Origin: Emiliania huxleyi CCMP1516
Taxonomy: Eukaryota; Haptophyta; Isochrysidales; Noelaerhabdaceae
Direction: 5' to 3'
Assembly (NCBI RefSeq): GCF_000372725.1
Contig: NW_005198707.1
Location: forward strand, 1-28,199
Length of the DNA stretch: 28,199 nucleotides
Part shown: positions 26,915 through 28,199 of the stretch, piece by piece
How positions within the stretch are numbered: position 1 is the first letter of the stretch
How the letters are laid out: every line of letters begins with the position of its first letter
Program-made: the position numbers and the translations under genes
Notes under the pieces: generated by a model
Told to the model about the DNA's origin: nothing
Seen by the model: the letters and a program-made list of their open reading frames with translations, nothing else
The model's database searches: none

Positions 26915-28199
<1,285 letters not shown>

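Overview
This is a nuclear window from a GC-rich, intron-bearing unicellular eukaryote. The best guess is a haptophyte alga of the Emiliania/Gephyrocapsa kind. The reasons are the high GC, the ankyrin-rich proteins, the short introns with GC and GA donors as well as GT, and the retroelement debris. The host was not identified directly, and dinoflagellates also use GC/GA donors, so the assignment is an inference. One 100-N assembly gap lies at 13158-13257.

Layout. Minus strand 5585-729: an NCA2/DGS1-type mitochondrial membrane protein gene cut by many introns. 5790-6470: a weak minus-strand coding candidate. 6616-7950 (+): an intronless ankyrin-repeat protein. 8313-9354: a 1,042-bp DNA transposon with terminal inverted repeats and a 7-bp target duplication. 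9545-13075 (+): translation termination factor eRF3 (Sup35/GSPT) in 12 exons, whose lengths sum to an exact 742-residue frame. 13076-15064: gap, low-complexity DNA and an uncertain ORF. 15065-16162 (+): a JmjC/cupin-8 oxygenase. 16719-17113: a truncated LINE-like 3' end. 17234-18016 (+): a broken M14 carboxypeptidase. 18526-19926 (-): a ZIP metal transporter. 20436-21356 (-): a degenerate UDP-glucose pyrophosphorylase fragment. 21344-21713: a 370-bp MITE. 21997-24036 (-): a secretory ankyrin-RING protein. 25255-25428: a TTAA-flanked, piggyBac-like MITE. 25625-26625: a longer copy of the LINE-like 3' end. 26915 to the window end (+): the PP2A catalytic subunit, incomplete.

The most interesting feature is how the introns of the three housekeeping genes (NCA2, eRF3, PP2A) are built. 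I resolved 25 introns whose exons join in frame. In most of them the intron begins with a 9-50 nt near-copy of the start of the following exon, the pattern left by a target-site duplication. In 21 of 25 the donor dinucleotide (GT 12, GC 9, GA 4) equals the first two bases of the next exon, and 24 of 25 acceptors are AG followed by G. The introns fall into recurring sequence families shared between the unrelated genes and lying in the same orientation relative to transcription. This looks like introner-type mobile elements that make introns by inserting and duplicating the target. The ankyrin, JmjC, ZIP and ankyrin-RING genes read as single exons.

The genes do not form an operon or pathway. 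eRF3 is notable because removing its first two introns creates two overlapping PABP-binding (PAM2) motifs, followed by a Q/Y/G-rich prion-like domain like that of yeast Sup35.
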